Shown here: positions 59,446-64,000 of the stretch, in pieces
Layout: each line of letters starts with the position of its first letter
Position numbering within the stretch: position 1 is the stretch's first letter
Source: Antennarius striatus
Taxonomy: Eukaryota; Chordata; Actinopteri; Lophiiformes; Antennariidae
Direction of reading: 5' to 3'
Length of the DNA: 64,000 nucleotides
NCBI RefSeq assembly: GCF_040054535.1
Contig: NC_090798.1
Span: 1,616,501-1,680,500 of the forward strand
Notes under the pieces: model-generated
What the model was told of the DNA's origin: nothing
The model's database searches: none
What the model saw: the letters and a program-made list of their open reading frames with translations, nothing else
Made by a program: the position numbers and the translations under genes

Positions 59446-60137
59446 TTAGTTTTGTGATGAATGCTCAGATCCTGGGGACCTCGACAAATCGTCATCCAAA
59501 TCAGCCTCCTCTTCCACCAATTCCTGTTCTGTATCCTTTAACCCTTCAATTTCATCCTCAATGTCGTCAACGTTTTCCATATACGTCTGATACACTGCAA
59601 GATCCTTCAGCTCAGCATCCTTATCTGAATCATCAGAATCTGCGATTTCCCCCTCAACATTTTCAAAACACTCATCAAATGAGTCCTTCTTCAGTAAACC
59701 CTCCAGACTCTCCTCATCAGCAATTAAAGCATTTATATCATTTACGGTATTTCCCAAATCGTCGTCTTCCTCATCTGCGGCGTGAACTACTTCCTCTATA
59801 TCTCCCCCTTCAACGCAGGAAGCCGCACGGTTCTCAGTTGCAGCAGCATTTTCCACCTTTGGATTGGGTTCTAGAAATGAAGGACACACAATTGTTCATT
59901 TAGACAAGAACACGTAGTTTTGTGATTCCACTAAAAACTGTGAGGTACTGACATAATGTAGATATTCATGACATTGCATCAATAAATGGTACCCATCTGG
60001 GGTTTTAATCCTAAACTTTTATTTCTATGAAAACCAGATGTGAAATAGATTGTCATTATCTTCTACTTACTGACTGGATTTGCCACACAGACGTGAGCCA
60101 CAAAGGCAAAGGCTAACAGCAGAATCTGGGTCCTCAT
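59446..60137 (-). CDS. Unrecognised small, highly acidic secreted protein, gene A (163 aa)
   Basis: I do not recognise this protein. Coding exons are 60137-60071 (signal peptide, phase-1 end at GTAAGT) and 59870-59446, 492 bases in all. An untranslated first exon is likely at about 60300-60246, ending at GTAAGC. Residues 1-19 form a signal peptide (MRTQILLLAFAFVAHVCVA). The mature chain is about one-third Asp/Glu: by hand count about 48 acidic against 9 Lys/Arg. It has Cys41 and Cys90. The C-terminal third (DDIEDEIEGLKDTEQELVEE) looks like a charged helix or coiled coil. There are no transmembrane segments after the signal. It is tandem with gene B and shares the C-terminal PGS. It might bind calcium or cations, judging only from charge. 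An SCPP-type mineralisation protein was considered, but those use phase-0 exons. Confidence 0.8.
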
Positions 60138-60245
60138 TTTCTGACAGAAATGACAAAAGTCTTTGAAAACACAATCAAATGGTCCGTCTGCATTTAGAAT
60201 ATTGACACCGTCAGGTGTCGTCATCTCCAGGGTTCACATGCTTAC

Positions 60246-60300
60246 CTTCAGGTTGCAGCAGCTCTCAGAGACAACGGGCTTCAGCTCAAATCAGAGTGTG
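60246..60300 (-). other. Probable untranslated first exon of gene A
   Basis: The segment downstream of the TATA box ends in CAACCTGAAG followed by a GTAAGC donor. It is conserved almost base for base upstream of gene B (63751 to about 63806). The start at about 60300 is placed 25-30 bases from the TATA box. Confidence 0.6.
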
Positions 60301-60327
60301 CTGGATTTCTAAACGATGGAGCTCACA

Positions 60328-60333
60328 TTTATA
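60328..60333 (-). promoter_or_regulatory. TATA box of gene A
   Basis: The gene strand reads CACTATAAATGTGAGC, a good TATA box about 85 bases upstream of the untranslated exon's donor. Gene B has CACTGTAGATGTGAG at the same place. Confidence 0.65.
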
Positions 60334-60759
60334 GTGTCTTGAGTTGGAATGTTTGTTCAATGAAAAAGCTCCTTCAATATTTGGTTTCTGCATTTTCCTC
60401 CCATTTGTGTTTGAGTGTCAACGCTCCGAGTTATGTGATCAGCAGACACACAACTGTAGAACATGTCCTCATCTCACACAGTAATAATGATAAACTATTT
60501 AATTCCTGTTATTATTTCAGTTTTTCCTCTCCTGTTACACATTTTTGGCCTTTTGCCCCAGTCTTCCCAGTACATTTTGTAAGTTTTTCAAGGTTGTGGC
60601 ATCATCATCATGGATTTTGTTAATGGTCATCTCCAGACGACTCTGTTTTATACTGACAGGACGTCTCTAGAATGTGTTGTGCTGTGGAACTTGTAGGATT
60701 CATGCAATTATTATTTTTCACATCTGTAAATGCTTGCAGAGCAACATGACAGTGTAATA

Positions 60760-61045
60760 TTTCCCAGAATGCTGCACATCCATTCTCATCAGGATTAAGT
60801 CTTTTTCTCTGTGCAACTCGATTTAAGGACACCAACATTTCGAGTTGTATGAGACACAGAAGTCTTGACATAACCAGATGTCTGTTATACATAATTTTTG
60901 CATTGCATACCTATTCCAATATTTAGTTTCTGTATTTTCCTCCCATATGTGTTTGAGTGTCAACGCTCTGAGGTGTGTGATGAACACACACACATAATTG
61001 TACAACATGTCCTGAAGTCATTCAGTCAAAGCATCAGTACTTTTA
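60760..61045 (-). repeat. Second orphan copy of the acidic-gene upstream flank
   Basis: Carries CCCAGAATGCTGCACATCCA, CTGTATTTTCCTCCCATATG, GTCAACGCTCTGAGGTGTGT and AACATGTCCTGAAGTCATTC, nearly the same as 58118-58275. It lies between gene A and the LINE remnant. It suggests that the repeating unit included this flank. Confidence 0.7.
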
Positions 61046-61094
61046 GTTTTCTGTCTTCAGTAGGACTTCGTACAATCTCTCACTTCCGTCTTGG

Positions 61095-61660
61095 TTTGCA
61101 GTTCCTGCCTCGCCCTTGAACTGCCACCTTATCATGGTGGGGGAGTTGATTGCCCGAAAGATCTTGTGACCAATGTTGTCAGAGGCTTTGGTAGGGTCTC
61201 ACATGACCAACAGGTCGTCGGTGTCAGACCAGACAAAGAGCAGTTCAAAAAAGTAGTTCCCCCAATGAATAAAATGAAATTGAGTACCGTGACTTTATAG
61301 AACAACCAATGAACCTGGAGAAGGTGTTTGACTGCATCCATCATGGTATCTTGCAGGGGGTGCTTCAGGAGTATAGGGCCCTTGGTGCTTTGGTAAGGTT
61401 TGTCCGATTTGGGGACATAAGAATTATATCTACCCTTTTTGTGGATGATGCTGTCCTATTGGCCTCACCAAACCTGTACCTTCAGCGTGCACTGGGATAG
61501 TTTGCAGCTGAGTGCATCGTGAGTGGGATGAGGATCAGCACCTCTAAATCCGGGGCCATCGTTCTAAACCAGAAAGAGGTGGTCTACGCCTCTCCCAGTC
61601 GGTGGAGAGTCTTTGCCTCAAATGGAGGAGTTAAAGTATCTTGTTCATGAGCGAGAGAAG
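61095..61660 (+). mobile_element. LINE remnant
   Basis: It begins with CTGCCACCTTATCATGGTGG, a known 5' feature of a common fish LINE. Reverse-transcriptase pieces follow: LEKVFDCIHHGILQGVLQEY, then LFVDDAVLLASPN (a form of the catalytic F/YADD block), then GMRISTSKS. Large internal parts are missing and the frame is broken. It is probably the same family as the fragments inside faah2 copies 3 and 6. Confidence 0.8.
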
Positions 61661-61661
61661 G

Positions 61662-62600
61662 ACAGAAGGTGAGACTGACAAATGAATCTGTGCAGCACCG
61701 ACATCTCATACTTCTCCGGTATGAGATATTCTTCTGGCTTTCTAAGGGGACAGACAGGTTCGTCCCTGACTCCTGTGTTCCCTCTCTAACTCTCATCACT
61801 GCTTTTCTGTCCTGTCTGGAGAACTCCTGCTTGCATCCTCTCTTCGAAACCATCTTGGACAATTATGGATTTGATCAGCTGGACTCTCAATTCTATTAAT
61901 AACATCATTGATAAAATTATTTCGGCAAGGAATGCTGGTCTGGAGGAAACTATAAGATATATGAGGGACTCTTGGGAGATGTGGAGGGTAGTGTGCCTGG
62001 CGGTTCTTTCCGTGCAGGATGTTGGAAGATCTTTATCCCTTTGGATTTATGATAACAAGGCTTCTGCTCCTCGGGGTGATCGTTGTCATGGTACATCCAA
62101 AAATTGGAAAGACAGCAGGAAATCAAGGAGTCCAAGGCTGACCGTCTTGTTAGGCGAGAAGGGCTGGGTAGTGGGTACACAACGTGGCGAAGTGGGAGAG
62201 TGGGTTGGACTATAGAGCGGACTGAATTGGCTATGTCCCTACTAACAAACACCATCTCCCCCCTATTCTGGCACCCCCTTGTGGTCAGTTGGAAGCTGAT
62301 AACAAGAAATTCCCTTCCCTGGACAACTGTTGGCGACTCTTTGGTAGTGCCATCTTGACCAAAGACGTCCAGTGGAAGACACAAAAACAAACATTGGACT
62401 TGAGACATACCTTGACACACATCTACTCTCTGCTCTTACCCGTCATGTGATTGGTGTTATACTTATCCTAATATTCGTTGCAAATAAGGAGTTTTTTTTG
62501 CCAGTCCTCATTATGCATCCTGTAGGAAGCCCCCTTTCTCCCCCACTAACCTGTTCACCTTTCCCACTGCCAAAAACCTGTAATTTAGGTGAATTGATCA
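61662..62600. other. Unassigned sequence with degraded long frames, possible element remnant
   Basis: A plus-strand frame at 61865-62215 begins MDLISWTLNSINNIIDKIIS and continues with a W-rich region, but it matches no family I can name. Its setting between a LINE remnant and a SINE-like tail suggests a fossil mobile element. A host exon cannot be excluded. Confidence 0.3.
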
Positions 62601-62617
62601 CTCGAAATTGTCCAGAG

Positions 62618-62735
62618 GTGTGACTGAGTGTGTGAGTGTTGTGGCCCTGCAATGTACTGGCGATGTATCCAGGATGTACTCCACCTTTCAAGCACAGCTA
62701 GCTAGGATAGACTCCAGAGTAACCCTGACCTTAAA
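62618..62735 (+). repeat. Fish SINE/LINE tail fragment
   Basis: GTGTGAGTGTTGTGGCCCTG, GTACTGGCGATGTATCCAGG, TGTACTCCACCT and ATAGACTCCAGAGTAACCCT follow the order of the common fish tail (GGCCCTGTGATGGACTGGCG, CCAGGGTGTACCCCGCCT, ATAGGCTCCAGCACCCC). Confidence 0.75.
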
Positions 62736-62862
62736 TGAAGACAACTCATTCGTACCTGTGTTTAAAAATTTATTTTGGGACGCTAGGGGCTGAATCTATG
62801 TAATGTGTATTAATTTAATATTTGCCTGACATGGTAATAAAACTAAACACACAAGAAACAAC

Positions 62863-62868
62863 TTTATT
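62863..62868 (-). terminator. Candidate poly(A) signal of acidic secreted gene B
   Basis: TTTATT on the plus strand, about 115 bases past the gene B stop codon, within the conserved 3' flank shared with gene A. Confidence 0.45.
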
Positions 62869-62983
62869 TCATACAGTCAAAGTTTTTAATTGAGCTAAAG
62901 AAGAACAGCAGGTAAAGTGATGATTTTAACACCCATATGACAACATGATCACAGTGCTACTAGTAATTTTCTTTTCCTTTCTA

Positions 62984-63638
62984 CTAAGTTTTCCGTTCAT
63001 ACACAGAGCCTGGTGAGAACCATAAGTACATTGTCAAGGCGTTCTCCATTTCCTTCAGCTCCTCCACCACATCCTGTAAATCCTCAATCTTCTGCTGTAT
63101 GTTAAAAAAGGTCTCCAAATCCTTGACTTCAAGTTTAAGGTCGTCCAAATCAGATAACATATTGGAATCGTTTGCATTCACTATTTCTTTCTCCACATTG
63201 TCACAACACTCTTCATAGGCATTCATCTTTGAATATTCCATTTGGGTACGTTCAGTTTCAATTAAATGCTCTATTGCCATCCTCACATTCTGTAAAGCCT
63301 GAACCTCCAGGTCTGTGTAATGAGTTGACTCTTCTTCATGCTCCTGTGTGAAACAACGAGCCACACGGGGTACAGGTGGAGCGTCTTCCACCTTTGGATT
63401 GGGTTCTAGAAATAAAGAACATACACTTGTACATTTAAAGATTACGGATTCCACTAAAAAGCTGGAAGCACTGATGACATGGAGTAAATATTTATGGGAC
63501 CCAACTGGGATCTTTATTTTTTGAATTATGAAAACCACATGTGATATAGACTCTCATTAGCTTCTACTTACTGACTGGATTTGCCACACAGACGTGAGCC
63601 ACAAAGGCAAAGGCTAACAGCAGAATCTGGGTCCTCAT
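62984..63638 (-). CDS. Unrecognised small acidic secreted protein, gene B (162 aa)
   Basis: Tandem paralogue of gene A; function unknown. Coding exons are 63638-63572 and 63405-62984, 489 bases in all. An untranslated exon ends at 63751. The first coding exon is identical to that of gene A in all 67 bases. It gives the same signal peptide MRTQILLLAFAFVAHVCVA and the same start of the mature chain, KPNPKVE. After this the two diverge strongly. B is acidic but less so, and has Cys40, Cys89 and Cys90. Its leucine-rich heptad stretch (DLKLEVKDLETFFNIQQKIE) should form a coiled coil. The shared elements are a Cys near 40, the ECxxNVExEI block, and SPGS near the end. The intron following the signal exon is phase 1 in both. 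The gene A TATA box is altered here. Confidence 0.8.
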
Positions 63639-63750
63639 TTTCTAACAGAATTGACAAAAGTTATGAAAACACAATCAAATGGTCCGTCTACATGTAGAAA
63701 ATGAAAATGAGGCTGTCAGGTGTCGTCATCTCCAGGGTTCACATACTTAC

Positions 63751-64000
63751 CTTCAGGTTGCAGCAGCTCTCAGGGACGACGGGCTTCAGCTCAAGTCAGA
63801 GTGTGCTGGATTTCTAAACGATGGAACTCACATCTACAGTGTCTTGAGTTGGAATGTTTGTGCAATGACAAACCTCCGCCAATATTTAGTTCCTGCTTTT
63901 TCCTCCCACATGTGTTTGAGAATCAGTGCTCCAAGTTATGTGATGAACAGACACACAACTGTAGAACATGTCCTGAAGTCATTCAGTCAAGGCATCAGTA
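63751..64000 (-). promoter_or_regulatory. Untranslated exon and upstream flank of gene B
   Basis: 63751 to about 63806 is the near-identical untranslated exon (ending CAACCTGAAG before GTAAGT). At 63833-63838 the gene strand reads TGTAGA where gene A has TATAAA. From 63870 to the window edge runs the same flank found at 60372-60480 and in the two orphan copies. Confidence 0.6.

Noticed and set aside
59415-59903. Plus-strand 162-codon proline/histidine-rich frame
   Set aside because: It is antisense to the acidic gene A exon. The minus strand has a signal exon, matching splice sites and a paralogue, so this frame is a shadow.
59446-63638. Acidic proteins A and B as members of the SCPP mineralisation family
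   Set aside because: The gene layout is similar (untranslated exon, then signal exon), but the signal exon ends in phase 1, whereas SCPP exons are phase 0, and clear SxE clusters are lacking.

Overview
The window looks like teleost fish nuclear DNA. It has short introns, long CA/GT microsatellites and fish-type SINE, LINE and hAT debris. The gene set is vertebrate: a TESK-type kinase, FAAH2, NELFA and NICOL1 (C4orf48). I cannot name the species. No prokaryotic, viral or CRISPR content was seen.

Layout. 1-6.2 kb is most likely the first intron of a minus-strand testis-specific kinase (TESK1/2 type). Its first coding exon lies at 6240-6434, backed by a GC-rich CpG-dense promoter region to about 7.9 kb. 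7.9-12.4 kb has no convincing gene. 12.4-46.9 kb is the centrepiece: six head-to-tail, apparently intact fatty-acid amide hydrolase 2 (faah2) genes, each with 11 coding exons and 530-538 codons of product. All keep the amidase-signature Lys-Ser-Ser triad with identical spacing, and all use a GC-AG intron 2. Copies 1 and 2 are the older, more diverged members. Copies 3-6 are young and mosaic, and copies 4 and 5 are sisters that share transposon insertions. 46.9-49.0 kb is empty intergenic DNA. nelfa (negative elongation factor A, minus strand, 11 exons, 546 aa) spans 48990-53520. It is head-to-head with nicol1 (plus strand, 3 coding exons, 90 aa, secreted), an arrangement I recall from human 4p16.3.

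57-64 kb holds two tandem minus-strand genes for small, very acidic secreted proteins (163 and 162 aa) that I do not recognise. Their signal-peptide exons are identical over all 67 coding bases, while the mature parts are strongly diverged. Pieces of their upstream region recur elsewhere in this stretch, suggesting a larger tandem family with lost members. This pair and the faah2 array are the two most interesting things in the window.

The faah2 enzymes would hydrolyse fatty-acid primary amides and N-acylethanolamines at membranes or lipid droplets. NELF-A pauses RNA polymerase II. NICOL1 is a secreted cofactor. No shared pathway links these neighbours; they are simply adjacent.

All exon boundaries were placed by hand from splice consensus, reading-frame continuity and remembered protein family sequences.
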